Origin: Deltaproteobacteria bacterium
GTDB taxonomy: Bacteria; Desulfobacterota; Desulfarculia; Desulfarculales; Desulfarculaceae
Direction of reading: 5' to 3'
DNA: 39,956 bases
NCBI GenBank assembly: GCA_020444205.1
Contig: JAHLLJ010000021.1
Span: 1 to 39,956 of the forward strand
The position numbers and the translations under genes were made by a program. The first letter of the stretch is position 1. Each line of letters starts with the position of its first letter. Shown in pieces: positions 8,144 to 16,991 of this stretch. The notes under the pieces were generated by a model. The model worked only from the letters and a program-made list of their open reading frames with translations. It was not told the DNA's origin and did not search any database.

Positions 8144-9490
8144 ATGCACAATTTCAAGAATACCCAGGACGACTGGGAGCTGATCCTGGCCAAGCTCCAT
8201 CTGCTGGACAAGCTCAAGGAGTTCTGGGATTCGGTGGGCAATTGGGTGACCCAGGACCTGCTGGAGGTGGACACCCTGTACGAGCTGGGGGTGCTGGCCG
8301 CCATCTTCGCGGTGTCCTGGCTGTTGGCGCGCTGGCTGCGCGGCATCCTGTCGCACAAATGGGCCAAGACCCTTGAACGCGGCGACCGCCCGGCTCAATG
8401 GCGCCGGGATTTCTTGCGCCTGCTGGGCCCGGTAATTTCTTTGGCCTTCCTCTGGCCGCTTTACATCTTCTCCACCGAAGCAGGCATGGACAACGATTTG
8501 GTGAGCCTTTGCGCCAACACGGTAGGGGCTTGGGTGGTCATTCGCCTGGTCGCTGCGGTGCTGTTCAGGCCCTTCTGGGCTCGTTTTTTCGCCGTGTTCA
8601 TCTGGGTCATCGCCGCCCTGAGCATCTTCGGCTTGCTGGGCAGCGTGGTTCAGCTTTTGGATGCCGTAAAATTGACCGTGGGCAGCCTCAAGCTCTCCCT
8701 GTTGGAGGTGCTGGAGTCGCTGCTGTTTTTCATCGTCCTGCTGCGCCTGGGCATCCGGGCGGGTTCCTACCTGGAAGACCGCCTGGCGGCCAGCGGCGAG
8801 CTGGAGCCATCCACCCGCACCCTTATCGGGCTGCTGAGCAAGACCGTCATCATAGTAATAGTGGCCATCCTCTCCCTGGAGATCATCGGGGTGGACATGG
8901 ACATGCTCACCGTGTTCTCCGGGGCCCTGGGCTTCGGGTTGGGCATCGGACTGCGCACTGTATTCAGCAACCTGATCAGCGGCATCATCATTATGATGGA
9001 CAAGTCCATCCGCCCCGGCGACGTCATCTGGATCGGCGACGTTTTCGGCAAGGTAAGCGCGCTCAGGGCCCGCTACGCCTCGGTGGTCACCCGCGACGGG
9101 CAGGAATACCTGATCCCCAACGAGGACCTCTTGTCCCGCCAGGTCATCAATTGCTCCTACTCCTCCCGGGAGGTGCGCCTCAAGGTGCCCATTGACATCG
9201 CTTTTGGCAGCGACGTGGAGTTGGCCATGTCCCTGGCTGAGCAGGCGGCCCAGGGCATACCGCGCATTTTGCAACACCCTGCCCCGGCCTGCCGCCTGGT
9301 GGCCTTGGGCCATTTTTCCATCAACCTGTCACTGCGTTTTTGGATAGCAGACCCGGAGCACGGCGTGTCCAATGTGACCACCGAGGTGCTCAAAAAGGTG
9401 CTCAAGCTGTTTGCTGAAAACGGGGTGGAGATCCCCTATCCCCAACAGGACGTGCACATCAAGGACCGGGAATTAACGAAAACAACTTAG
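8144..9490 (+). CDS. MscS-family mechanosensitive channel
   Basis: A 448-residue inner-membrane protein that should open under membrane tension and release solutes during osmotic downshock. Five to six hydrophobic segments precede the MscS core. Its pore helix is Gly/Ala rich (GALGFGLGIGLRTVFSNLISG, about residues 265-285), followed by the beta domain (KSIRPGDVIWIGDVFGKV) and the PNEDLLSRQVINCSY signature, then the alpha/beta cytoplasmic cage. It is larger than E. coli MscS (286 residues) because of extra N-terminal helices, as in the YbdG/YjeP-like groups. The start ATG at 8144 has AGGGGG about ten bases upstream. The preceding terminator indicates its own transcription unit. It is convergent with the deaminase pair, with only one base between the stops. 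Confidence 0.93.
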   Translation: MHNFKNTQDDWELILAKLHLLDKLKEFWDSVGNWVTQDLLEVDTLYELGVLAAIFAVSWLLARWLRGILSHKWAKTLERGDRPAQWRRDFLRLLGPVISLAFLWPLYIFSTEAGMDNDLVSLCANTVGAWVVIRLVAAVLFRPFWARFFAVFIWVIAALSIFGLLGSVVQLLDAVKLTVGSLKLSLLEVLESLLFFIVLLRLGIRAGSYLEDRLAASGELEPSTRTLIGLLSKTVIIVIVAILSLEIIGVDMDMLTVFSGALGFGLGIGLRTVFSNLISGIIIMMDKSIRPGDVIWIGDVFGKVSALRARYASVVTRDGQEYLIPNEDLLSRQVINCSYSSREVRLKVPIDIAFGSDVELAMSLAEQAAQGIPRILQHPAPACRLVALGHFSINLSLRFWIADPEHGVSNVTTEVLKKVLKLFAENGVEIPYPQQDVHIKDRELTKTT

Positions 9491-9491
9491 C

Positions 9492-10802
9492 TCAGACCGG
9501 CCCTCCCAGCTTGGCGGCCAACTCCCGCACCTTGGCCATGACCTCCCCCAGGTCCATGGTGAGCAAGGCGCGCTCACGCACCACCTGCCGGCCGTTCACC
9601 ACCACGTGCCGCACCTGCCCGCCGGTGGCCGCGTAGACCAAATGAGAGGGAGCCTCAAAACAGGGGTTGAGGCGCGGGGCGGTGAGATCCATAACCACCG
9701 CGTCGCAGGCGTAGCCCGGGGCCAGGCGCCCCACCACGCCGTCCAAACCCAGGCAGGCGGCCCCCCCGCTCAAGGCCAGATCAATGGCGGCTTCAGCGGG
9801 CAGGGCGGCGGGATCTTTGGTCTTCACCTTGGCCAGCCGAGCGGCCAGGCCGATCTCGCCGAAGAGGTCCAAATTATTGTTGGAGGCTGCGCCGTCGGTG
9901 CCCAGGCCCACCTTAACTCCGGCGTCCAGCAGCTCGGGCACATGGGCCCATCCCGAGCCCAGCTTGCTGTTGGAGCCGGGGCAGGCGGCCACAGCCACCT
10001 CGCGCCGGGCCAGTAGCTCGGGCTCGCCGGGCTGCAACCACACGCAGTGCACAGCGGTGTCCAGACGCTCCAAAAGCCCCAGCCCTTCCAAATAGGCCAC
10101 CGGCGAGACGCCATTGGCCTTGACGCTGTTGTCCACCTCATCGGAGGTTTCGGCCAAATGGGTGTGCCACAGGCAGCCCATTTCTTGGGCCAGCTCGGCC
10201 ACGCCTTTAAGGGTGTCCTTGGAGCAGGTGTAGGTGCTGTGGGCAAACACGCCCGGGGTCAGCAGGGGGCTGTGTTCTTGCCAGCGCTCAAGGAAGCGCC
10301 GGGCGGTAGACAGGTTGTCGGCCGGGTCGGGCACCCCTGGCGCCGGAAAGTCGATTACCCCGTGGTAAAGCGCCGCCCGGATGCCCGCCGAGGCATAGGC
10401 CTTGGCCGCGCCGTTCAGACAGAAGTAGGAGTCGCCCACCGTGGTGGTGCCGGAAAGCAGCATCTCCGCCGCGGCCAACCGGCTGCACAGCTCCACCATC
10501 TCGTCGCTGACCCAGCGGGCCTCGGCCGGGAACATATGCTCCTCCAGCCAAACGCGCAGGGGGAGGTCGTCGGCCAGGCCGCGAAAAAGCACCATGGCTC
10601 CATGGCAATGGGCATTGACCAGGCCGGGCATTATCAGCCCACCCCCGGCGTGGACCACCTCGGCCTGGGGCGGCTTGGGCGCGCCCTCGGCCGGTCCGGC
10701 GTAGGTGATCACCCCGTCTACCGCGGCCACCGCGCCCACGGGCCAGTAGCTGCCCGATCCAGCCCACAGGGGCCCGCCGGTGATGAGCAGTCCTTGGGAC
10801 AT
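9492..10802 (-). CDS. MTA/SAH deaminase-type amidohydrolase, copy 2
   Basis: A 436-residue member of the TRZ/ATZ-MtaD branch of the amidohydrolase superfamily. These enzymes deaminate S-adenosylhomocysteine, 5'-methylthioadenosine or related adenosine derivatives. Visible metal and catalytic motifs are NAHCHGAM (HxH), HTHLAETSDE, and GTDGAASNNNLD with the catalytic Asp; RGLADDLPL near the N-terminus is typical of the family. The gene follows its paralogue with a TGATG one-base overlap, so the two are co-translated. A longer frame reaching 10916 only adds low-complexity sequence inside the upstream gene. Substrate differences between the copies cannot be read from sequence. Confidence 0.88.
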   Translation of the reverse strand: MSQGLLITGGPLWAGSGSYWPVGAVAAVDGVITYAGPAEGAPKPPQAEVVHAGGGLIMPGLVNAHCHGAMVLFRGLADDLPLRVWLEEHMFPAEARWVSDEMVELCSRLAAAEMLLSGTTTVGDSYFCLNGAAKAYASAGIRAALYHGVIDFPAPGVPDPADNLSTARRFLERWQEHSPLLTPGVFAHSTYTCSKDTLKGVAELAQEMGCLWHTHLAETSDEVDNSVKANGVSPVAYLEGLGLLERLDTAVHCVWLQPGEPELLARREVAVAACPGSNSKLGSGWAHVPELLDAGVKVGLGTDGAASNNNLDLFGEIGLAARLAKVKTKDPAALPAEAAIDLALSGGAACLGLDGVVGRLAPGYACDAVVMDLTAPRLNPCFEAPSHLVYAATGGQVRHVVVNGRQVVRERALLTMDLGEVMAKVRELAAKLGGPV

Positions 10803-12121
10803 CACAACACCCGGCACCCGGTGAGGGCACTGGCCTGTTCCTTGGCCCTGGCCATCACCTCTTCGCTGTCCATGGACTCCACCTTGCCCTCGGCCATGAG
10901 CACCTCGCCGTGACACACGGTGTGCAGCACGTCGGAGCCGCGCGCCGCGTAGACCAGGTGACTAAGGGGATTGTACATGGGCGTCAGGTGGGGCTGGTTG
11001 GTGTCCACCACGATGACGTCGGCCAGGGCGCCGGGCTTCAAGACTCCCAGTTCACCGGGGCGGCCAAAAGCGGCCGCGCCCAAGCTGGTGCACAGCCTCA
11101 CCACCGCCTCGGCAGGGGCTACGGTGGGGTCCAGGCGCGAGGCCTTGGCCAGCTTGGCGCAGGAGTCCATCTCGCCGAATAGGTCCTGGTCGTTGTTGCT
11201 GGCACAGCCATCGGTGCCCAGGCCGACCTTTACCCCGGCGGCCAGCAGCTCGGGCAAGGGGGCCACTCCGTTGGCCAGCTTCATGTTGGACTCGGGGCAG
11301 TGGGCCAGCCGCGCTCCGGCGGCGGCCAGGCGCTCAATCTCCTGCTGGTTCAGGTCCACCCCGTGGTTTATCCACAGACGCTCATTGACCAGGCCCAACT
11401 CCTCCAGCACCGCCAGGGGCCGCGCGCCCCACATCTTTTGCACCTGAGCGGTCTCATCTTGATTCTCGGCCAAATGTATGTCCAGGGCCGCCCCGGTCTC
11501 GGCGCTGATAGCCCCGGCCTTGCTCATCAGGGAGCGGGAGCAGGTGTACAGGGCATGGGGCATTACCGCCGCGTCCAGGCGGGAATGCGGGGCCAGCTTG
11601 TCTATCAGCTCCCTGGTTATGGCCAGGCCGTTGTCGATCTTGCCATAGGAGGGGGAGTCAAAGTCATAAAGCACCTCACCCACCACGGCCCGCAGCCCGG
11701 TGTCGTCGGCCGCCTGGGCCACCTGGTCGGCGAACAAATACATGTCGCAAAAACTGGTAGTGCCCGAACGGATCATTTCCAGGCAGGCCAACATGGCCCC
11801 CCAGTACACCGCCTCGGAGGTGAGCTTGGTCTCGGCCGGAAAAATGTGCTGATTCAGCCATACGTCCAGAGGCAGGTCGTCGGCCAGGCCGCGCATCAGG
11901 GTCATGGATACGTGGGTGTGGCCGTTGATGAGCCCCGGCATTATCAGCCCGCCGTGGGCGTCCAGCACCCGCCGCTCCGGCCCGGCGGCCATCTCCCCGG
12001 CCTGGGCCGGGCCACAGTAGGTGATCCGTGAGCCCTGGATGAGTAGCGTGCCGCCTTGGATGACTGCACCCGCCTCGTCCATGGTCAGGATGGTGCCGTT
12101 GGTTATGCAGAGCTCTTTCAA
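10802..12121 (-). CDS. MTA/SAH deaminase-type amidohydrolase, copy 1
   Basis: A 439-residue enzyme of the same family as the gene downstream, with NGHTHVSM, RGLADDLPLDVW, HLAENQDE and GTDGCASNNDQD motifs. Together these supply the metal-binding histidines and catalytic Asp of MtaD-type deaminases. The likely role is recycling of SAM by-products (SAH to S-inosylhomocysteine, or MTA to methylthioinosine). The TTG start at 12121 is supported by AAGGAG eight bases upstream. It is the promoter-proximal member of a tandem pair; the paralogues are clearly related along the whole length but not near-identical, so the duplication is old. Confidence 0.88.
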   Translation of the reverse strand: MKELCITNGTILTMDEAGAVIQGGTLLIQGSRITYCGPAQAGEMAAGPERRVLDAHGGLIMPGLINGHTHVSMTLMRGLADDLPLDVWLNQHIFPAETKLTSEAVYWGAMLACLEMIRSGTTSFCDMYLFADQVAQAADDTGLRAVVGEVLYDFDSPSYGKIDNGLAITRELIDKLAPHSRLDAAVMPHALYTCSRSLMSKAGAISAETGAALDIHLAENQDETAQVQKMWGARPLAVLEELGLVNERLWINHGVDLNQQEIERLAAAGARLAHCPESNMKLANGVAPLPELLAAGVKVGLGTDGCASNNDQDLFGEMDSCAKLAKASRLDPTVAPAEAVVRLCTSLGAAAFGRPGELGVLKPGALADVIVVDTNQPHLTPMYNPLSHLVYAARGSDVLHTVCHGEVLMAEGKVESMDSEEVMARAKEQASALTGCRVL

Positions 12122-12228
12122 CTACCCGGCTCCTTGTTGGGTGAGTTTCGCTGGCCATATAAGGTAGCACAGGAACCAGAGCCCGGCGAAGGGCGAGCGA
12201 ACTCCTCCGGCCTTGTCAGAGGCACTAC

Positions 12229-12702
12229 CTACCGGGAATAGGCGCACTCCGCGTCGTAAATACCGGGGATCACACCTTGCTTCCTGGTCACGGTCACCGT
12301 GAAGCTGTCGCCCGCTTTCATGTAACCTCGCCCCAGCACCGAGGAGATGCCTTGGGAAAAGCCGCCGGGGCCGCAGGTTTCGCTGCCGTCGGAGTTCATG
12401 GAACTGTCCGGGCTGGATATCCTGAGACCCTTGTCCAGATAAAGTTGATCGCCGCCGCTCAGCGGAGGCCAGGAGTTAAAGGTGCCCGAGCTGCCGATGG
12501 AAACGGTGGTGCCGCTGCCTTGGCGGGTGCTGGAGCCGTTGACCACCTTGTAGCTGGCGTAGCCGAAGTTGATGCTGGCATAGGTTGAGTTGTTGACCAC
12601 CTTTACGGTCGGTCCGTTGGGTCCGGCCAAGCTGCCCTCCCCGTTGAAAACGATAGCGCCAAGGGCAAATAGCAATACAGCGGCCAAAGCAATTTTACGC
12701 AT
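12229..12702 (-). CDS. secreted protein of unknown function
   Basis: A 157-residue protein with an N-terminal export signal (KIALAAVLLFALGAIVF, cleavage probably before AGPNG). The mature part is rich in Ser, Gly, Asn and Thr with alternating hydrophobic residues (VKVVNNSTYASINFGY), which suggests an all-beta fold. It has two cysteines, one mid-way (ETCGPGG) and one near the end (AECAYSR), which could form a disulfide outside the cytoplasm. A good ribosome site (GGAG) precedes the ATG. The opening NNS-beta pattern is reminiscent of aegerolysin-like or lectin-like sandwiches, but I cannot identify a family. It stands alone, with no obvious link to neighbours. Confidence 0.72.
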   Translation of the reverse strand: MRKIALAAVLLFALGAIVFNGEGSLAGPNGPTVKVVNNSTYASINFGYASYKVVNGSSTRQGSGTTVSIGSSGTFNSWPPLSGGDQLYLDKGLRISSPDSSMNSDGSETCGPGGFSQGISSVLGRGYMKAGDSFTVTVTRKQGVIPGIYDAECAYSR

Positions 12703-12876
12703 CTGGTGACTCCAGGTTCTCGGTTGTAAATACCAATGAAAGCGGACCTATCGTAAACGGGGCAGTGCCAAGGTTTTTAATAGAATTAACCCTAAAGATC
12801 AAGCAGCTAATTTGCGCAGAAAAATTGTAGTCTAGCGGCGCGCCGCCCCCGGCTTTCGTCTGCCATGGTTTGGGCA

Positions 12877-12906
12877 TTGACATCATTTTTTAAAACCCGT
12901 GACAAT
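12877..12906 (+). promoter_or_regulatory. possible sigma70 promoter for the GNAT gene
   Basis: A perfect TTGACA, 18-base AT-rich spacer and GACAAT lie about 115 bases before the acetyltransferase start, inside the 318-base space between divergent genes. Nothing else was recognised in this space. Confidence 0.45.
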
Positions 12907-13020
12907 TAATTTAGGCCTAGCTTGCGCAACCGGATGCATCCCCAAGGCCGAACGAGGCGGCTAACCGCTTCTCCCTCGCTGGAACGGAGCCGTGCTAGGC
13001 TCCTGGAGAAAGGATGCTTC

Positions 13021-13473
13021 ATGGGCCAAGAAGCCATTAAGATTCGTCTGATGCGTGCCGACGACTTCGACGCGGTAGTGGAAGTCGACCGCAAGATCAT
13101 GCGGGATGCCAGGCCGGATTACTATGAGCTGAAGTTCGACAAGCTTTTCAAGTCAAAGGACTACGTGCCCGCCTCCCTGGTGGCGGAAAGCGCCGACAGC
13201 GCGGTGGTGGGGTTCGTCATGGGCGAGCTTTACCTAGGGGAGTACGGCATGCTGCAGGAATCGGCCACCTTGGACACTATCGGGGTGGACCCGGATTTTC
13301 AGCATCAGGGCATTGGTGAACGTTTGATGCAGGAGTTCGTGGAGCACATGCGCAGCCTGGGGGTGGAAAAGATACACACCCTGGTGCACTGGAACGATTC
13401 CAACCTGATCCGCTTTTTCAGCGCCAACAGCTTCAGCCCCTCCAAAACCATCAACCTGGAGCTAAACCTCTAG
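13021..13473 (+). CDS. GNAT-family N-acetyltransferase
   Basis: A 150-residue acetyl-CoA-dependent transferase. The GNAT core is clear: an N-terminal IRLMRADDFDAVVEVDR opening, a central beta strand (ATLDTIGVDPDF), the acetyl-CoA pyrophosphate loop QHQGIGERL (about residues 97-105), and a C-terminal segment HWNDSNLIRFFSANSF typical of RimI-like members. The ATG at 13021 has GGAGAAAGGA just upstream and gives the normal family length; an in-frame ATG at 12922 would add a basic tail without a ribosome site. Substrate is unknown. It appears to be a single-gene unit with its own promoter. Confidence 0.88.
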   Translation: MGQEAIKIRLMRADDFDAVVEVDRKIMRDARPDYYELKFDKLFKSKDYVPASLVAESADSAVVGFVMGELYLGEYGMLQESATLDTIGVDPDFQHQGIGERLMQEFVEHMRSLGVEKIHTLVHWNDSNLIRFFSANSFSPSKTINLELNL

Positions 13474-13984
13474 GCGTCCGTCAACCAGGAGGCGTATCCG
13501 CTGTATCACTCCGCCCGTAGGTCGTAGTGTATATCAGCCCAGACGTTAGAGCCCCGCGAGTTGCGGCCCACACGCACCGAGAGCCAAATCTCCAGCCGGG
13601 GCGGCCCGAAAAGCGACCGGCCCGCAGCCACGGTGCCGCGCCCACCGTCAAGTGCCGAGGGCATCGTTGGGAATATAAATATTGTAGACAAGGCCAAGCC
13701 ATAATTGCCACCAATGGCGCCTATCCCGGCACGATGGTTGATGGTTGCCGGAGCCGCTCATCCCATTATTTTACTTGGCAATAAGTCTCAATTGCAGGCA
13801 GTATAGTGAGTCAGGGCGACCGCCCGCCTGCCCTTGTATTCCGCTATATCTTTCAGGCGAGAGGCCCGCCCGGACAAAACGCAGGTTTCAGACCACTTGG
13901 GCCTTAACCATCCAGAGTGCTGGGTTTGGCGGGCAAGGGCGGCCCAAATGTAAATGCGGCGTCGATCATCAAAAGGGTTTTCCA
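13474..13984 (+). other. 511-base gap with no convincing gene
   Basis: This gap separates the GNAT gene from the glycan operon. On the minus strand at 13506-13697 there is a 63-codon frame (TTG start, no ribosome site) whose end, GSNVWADIHYDLRAE, looks protein-like. It may be the tail of a decayed gene, but I could not identify it. No terminator or strong promoter stands out. The plus-strand frame of the next gene stays open through part of the gap, but its residues there look non-coding. Confidence 0.4.
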
Positions 13985-14926
13985 TTGGATAGCGCAGTAT
14001 CCCACAAAGCGGTTTTTGCAAGTAAGTCGCCATTCCCGGAGCAATCTGAACTGCCGCGGCTTACCCTTTCCGACCGTATCAATTACGTGGCCTTTTTCCT
14101 GACCTTGCGTTGTCTGCAAAACTGCGCTTATTGCCTGGTGGAGCAAGGCAGAGGCCGAGCGGACGGAAACGCCGGCCCGGCCATGTCGCCGCAGGACTGG
14201 CTGCGCGCCGCCAACCGCATTCCCACCCGCATGGACCTTCCCATAACCCTGCAAGGCGGCGAGCCTGCCCTTTCGCCCGCCTTGCCGGTTCTGGCCACCC
14301 AGACCGCTCCCCAGACCAAGCTGGACATGCTCTCCACCCTGCCGCCCCAGGCCCTGGACATCCTGCTGGGCATGCCCCCCTCCCGCTTCATCCGCCAAGC
14401 GCCCTACGCCCCCATAAGGGTGACCTTCCATGCGGGCAACGGCTCTTTGGACGAATTCATCAAGCGGGTAACCGCCTTGATAGACGCAGGCTTCCAGGTG
14501 GGGGTGTATGGCCTGGAATACCCCGATCCGGCGTTGCGAGAGGAAATCGCCCATGCCCAGGAACGCTGTCTGGCCCTGGGCCTGGACTTCCGCACCAAGG
14601 AATTCCTGGGCAACTGGCAAGACACCTTGCACGGGACCTACTCTTATCAAGACGCGGTGGACGCTTCGCAAACCTCCTCGGTCAGTTGCCGCACCAGCGA
14701 GTTGCTGGTGGCGCCGGATGGATTTATCCATCGCTGCCACTCCGATCTTTACAGCGGAAGCGATCCCATCGGCCACATCCTGGACCCCGGCTTCACCGGC
14801 GAGGAGCTGGAAGAGTTCCGCCCCTGCGACCAGTTTGGCCGCTGCAATCCCTGCGACGTGAAGCTAAAGACCAACCGCCGCCAGATTTTCGGGCACACCA
14901 GCGTGGAAATAATTTTCAATGCCTGA
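13985..14926 (+). CDS. radical SAM / SPASM-like protein, first gene of the glycan operon
   Basis: A 313-residue radical SAM protein. The [4Fe-4S] motif CX3CX2C is in LRCLQNCAYC (C43, C47, C50 from the chosen start), followed by the GGE-like LQGGEP. Near the end a cysteine cluster (SCRTSELL, HRCHSDLY, RPCDQFGRCNPCD) with the typical LLVAPDGFIHRC strand indicates a SPASM/Twitch auxiliary-cluster domain. The reaction is not predictable; relatives oxidise or modify peptides, sugars or aminoglycosides. The TTG start at 13985, with AAAAGGG seven bases upstream, is preferred over an open frame back to 13745, but this is uncertain. The next radical SAM gene overlaps its stop by eight bases, so the two probably work together. 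Confidence 0.8.
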   Translation: MDSAVSHKAVFASKSPFPEQSELPRLTLSDRINYVAFFLTLRCLQNCAYCLVEQGRGRADGNAGPAMSPQDWLRAANRIPTRMDLPITLQGGEPALSPALPVLATQTAPQTKLDMLSTLPPQALDILLGMPPSRFIRQAPYAPIRVTFHAGNGSLDEFIKRVTALIDAGFQVGVYGLEYPDPALREEIAHAQERCLALGLDFRTKEFLGNWQDTLHGTYSYQDAVDASQTSSVSCRTSELLVAPDGFIHRCHSDLYSGSDPIGHILDPGFTGEELEEFRPCDQFGRCNPCDVKLKTNRRQIFGHTSVEIIFNA

Positions 14927-16010
14927 GCAGGCCATGATCCGGGACCGCTTTCATCTGGACGGCCACAAGCTGTGGTGGCATCTGGACCGCTTGGCCGCCT
15001 GGCAGCGCGGGGAGTTGATCGCCCCCATCTACCTGGAGGTGTCGCCAACCACGGTTTGCAACCACCGCTGCATTTTCTGCGCCCTGGACTTTGCCCAGGA
15101 CCGGCCCATGTATCTGGATGCGAAAGCCTTTACCGCTCACGCGCCGGAGCTGGCCGCCCTGGGGGTGCGCAGCATGCTCTTTGCCGGGGAGGGCGAACCC
15201 CTGCTGCACAAGGATCTGCCCCAAATGATAAGCGCCGCCCACCAGGCCGGGCTGGACGTGGCCCTTAACACCAACGCCTCGGTAAGTGAAGAAAAGTTGT
15301 GGCCGGAGATACTGCCCCAACTTACCTGGATGCGCATAAGCCTGGACGCGGGAAGCGAAGAAATCTACTCCCTGGTGCACGGAGCGCCCCAAAACGCTTT
15401 CTCCCAAACCCTGCAAAACATCGCCGCCGCCTTGGAGGCGCGTAGCAACTTGGGAGCCGAGGTCACCATCGGGGCCCAGTACGTATTGGTGCGAGCCAAC
15501 GCCGGAGATCTGGAAAAGGCCTTGAAGCTCTGCGCCGAGCTGGGACTGGAATACCTGTCGGTGAAGCCCTTTTCCCAACACCCCCTGATGCGCAAGCAGG
15601 TGGATGCCTCCTTTGGGGCTCAAGAGTTGGCCGGGTTGGAGAAGCTCTGCCATGAATACCATGGGAAGGGTGCAATGAAGGTCATATTCCGCCGCCGCTC
15701 TTTTGACGCCGAGCTGGACGGTGAGTTGGCCTTTAGCCGATGCCGGGCCATGCCCTTTTTCGGTTATGTGTCCACTGATGGTGCCTTGCACACCTGCAAT
15801 GTGCTGCTTAACGACCCACGCTTTAGGGTGGGCGTGTTGGGCCGGGACTCCACGCAAGAGCTCATCCTGGGCCAGGCCCGGCAGCGGGCCATTGAGCTGG
15901 GCCAGAGCATGGACCTGGATCCGGCCTGCCGCCGCAATTGCCGGGCCGCACGCATGAATGAGTTTCTGGAGCAGCTCGCCCAGCCGCCCCAGCATGTAAA
16001 TTTCATTTAA
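14919..16010 (+). CDS. radical SAM / SPASM protein, second gene of the glycan operon
   Basis: A 363-residue radical SAM protein with the cluster motif CNHRCIFC (C47, C51, C54), an AGEGEPLLHKDL segment for SAM binding, and a TNASVSEE/SLDAGSEE strand pattern typical of the partial TIM barrel. The C-terminal part has FGYVSTDGALHTCN and DPACRRNCRAARMNEFL, the usual SPASM arrangement for extra iron-sulfur clusters. Such proteins often occur in surface-polysaccharide loci, but their chemistry there is mostly unknown. The ATG at 14919 overlaps the upstream gene; an ATG at 14934 is an alternative with no better ribosome site. The downstream GT9 gene begins ten bases after the stop. Confidence 0.88.
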   Translation: MPEQAMIRDRFHLDGHKLWWHLDRLAAWQRGELIAPIYLEVSPTTVCNHRCIFCALDFAQDRPMYLDAKAFTAHAPELAALGVRSMLFAGEGEPLLHKDLPQMISAAHQAGLDVALNTNASVSEEKLWPEILPQLTWMRISLDAGSEEIYSLVHGAPQNAFSQTLQNIAAALEARSNLGAEVTIGAQYVLVRANAGDLEKALKLCAELGLEYLSVKPFSQHPLMRKQVDASFGAQELAGLEKLCHEYHGKGAMKVIFRRRSFDAELDGELAFSRCRAMPFFGYVSTDGALHTCNVLLNDPRFRVGVLGRDSTQELILGQARQRAIELGQSMDLDPACRRNCRAARMNEFLEQLAQPPQHVNFI

Positions 16011-16019
16011 GGTCCTTAC

Positions 16020-16991
16020 ATGACCAGGATCGGCATCATAAAACTAGGCCTATCGGAAACCCTGGACGATGCCGACAGGGGCGTGGGTGGACCCCCCAGT
16101 TTGGGGGACGTGCTGCGGGCCACGCCCCTGCTACCCGCCCTGGCCGAGCTTTATCCCCATAACCATCTAACCTGGATGACCACTCCCCAGGCCGCGCCCT
16201 TATTAGCCGGGGGGCCGGGCATCGACCGCCTGATAACCTGGGACGGCGGCCCTGAGCAAGCGCCCAAGGCCCAAGACCTGGGCGCCATGGATTTGGTCAT
16301 CAACCTGGAGAAGGCGCGCTCCATCTGCGACTGGGCTGATGGAATTCCCGCCCAAAAGCGCCTGGGCTTTTTTCGCCGCAATGGCCAAGTGGCCTGCCGG
16401 GAGCAGGATGGAAACCGCCGGATAATGACCTATCTGGCCGCCCGGCGCAACGGCGGCCCCAGGCAGCCCTGGCAAAGCCTGCTCCTGGAGATGGCTGGAG
16501 CCTCCTGGCTAGGCCAACCTTATGTGCTGGGCGATATTGCCACTGCCGAGCCTGCCCATGACGTGGGGCTCAACTATGCGGTGGGCGGCAAGTGGCCCAC
16601 CAAGGCCATGCCTCAGGCCATGTGGCAGGAGCTTGCCGAGCGGCTCAACGCGGAGGGCCTCACGATATCCTGGCAACGCGGGCACAATGATTTGCGAAAA
16701 TACCTGAATTGGATCGCAAGCTGCCATCTGCTGGTGACCCACGACAGCCTAGGCCTGCACGCGGCCCTGGCCCTGGGGCGCCGGGTGGTGGGCTTGTTCG
16801 GCCCCACTTCGGCCCAAGAGATACACGGCTACGGCCTGGCCACCTTCATCAGCGCGAATGCGGGCTGCCCTGCGCTGCCCTGCTATGCCGAGTGCTGTGC
16901 ACATGAGCGGCATTGCATGGAAATGATGGATCTGAACCAAATACGCCGGGCGGTCCTGCGCGGGCTGCCAAAGGGCGGGCGGGCGAAGTAA
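16020..16991 (+). CDS. GT9 family (heptosyltransferase-like) glycosyltransferase
   Basis: A 323-residue protein of the ADP-heptose:LPS heptosyltransferase family, which adds heptose or related sugars to lipopolysaccharide core on the cytoplasmic face. It begins RIGIIKLGLSETL, has the acceptor-domain segment SLGDVLRATPLLPALAELYP, and carries the donor-binding motif HDSLGLHAALALGRRVVGLFGPT (positions roughly 240-262) with the Cys-rich end (CPALPCYAECC...HCM) common in GT9. It is somewhat shorter than WaaC/WaaF (about 320-350) but complete. AAGG precedes the ATG. Its stop codon overlaps the transketolase N-half start (TAATG). Confidence 0.88.
   Translation: MTRIGIIKLGLSETLDDADRGVGGPPSLGDVLRATPLLPALAELYPHNHLTWMTTPQAAPLLAGGPGIDRLITWDGGPEQAPKAQDLGAMDLVINLEKARSICDWADGIPAQKRLGFFRRNGQVACREQDGNRRIMTYLAARRNGGPRQPWQSLLLEMAGASWLGQPYVLGDIATAEPAHDVGLNYAVGGKWPTKAMPQAMWQELAERLNAEGLTISWQRGHNDLRKYLNWIASCHLLVTHDSLGLHAALALGRRVVGLFGPTSAQEIHGYGLATFISANAGCPALPCYAECCAHERHCMEMMDLNQIRRAVLRGLPKGGRAK

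Noticed and set aside
13506-13697. 63-codon minus-strand frame ending GSNVWADIHYDLRAE
   Set aside because: TTG start without ribosome site and no recognised family; noted only as a possible gene tail.
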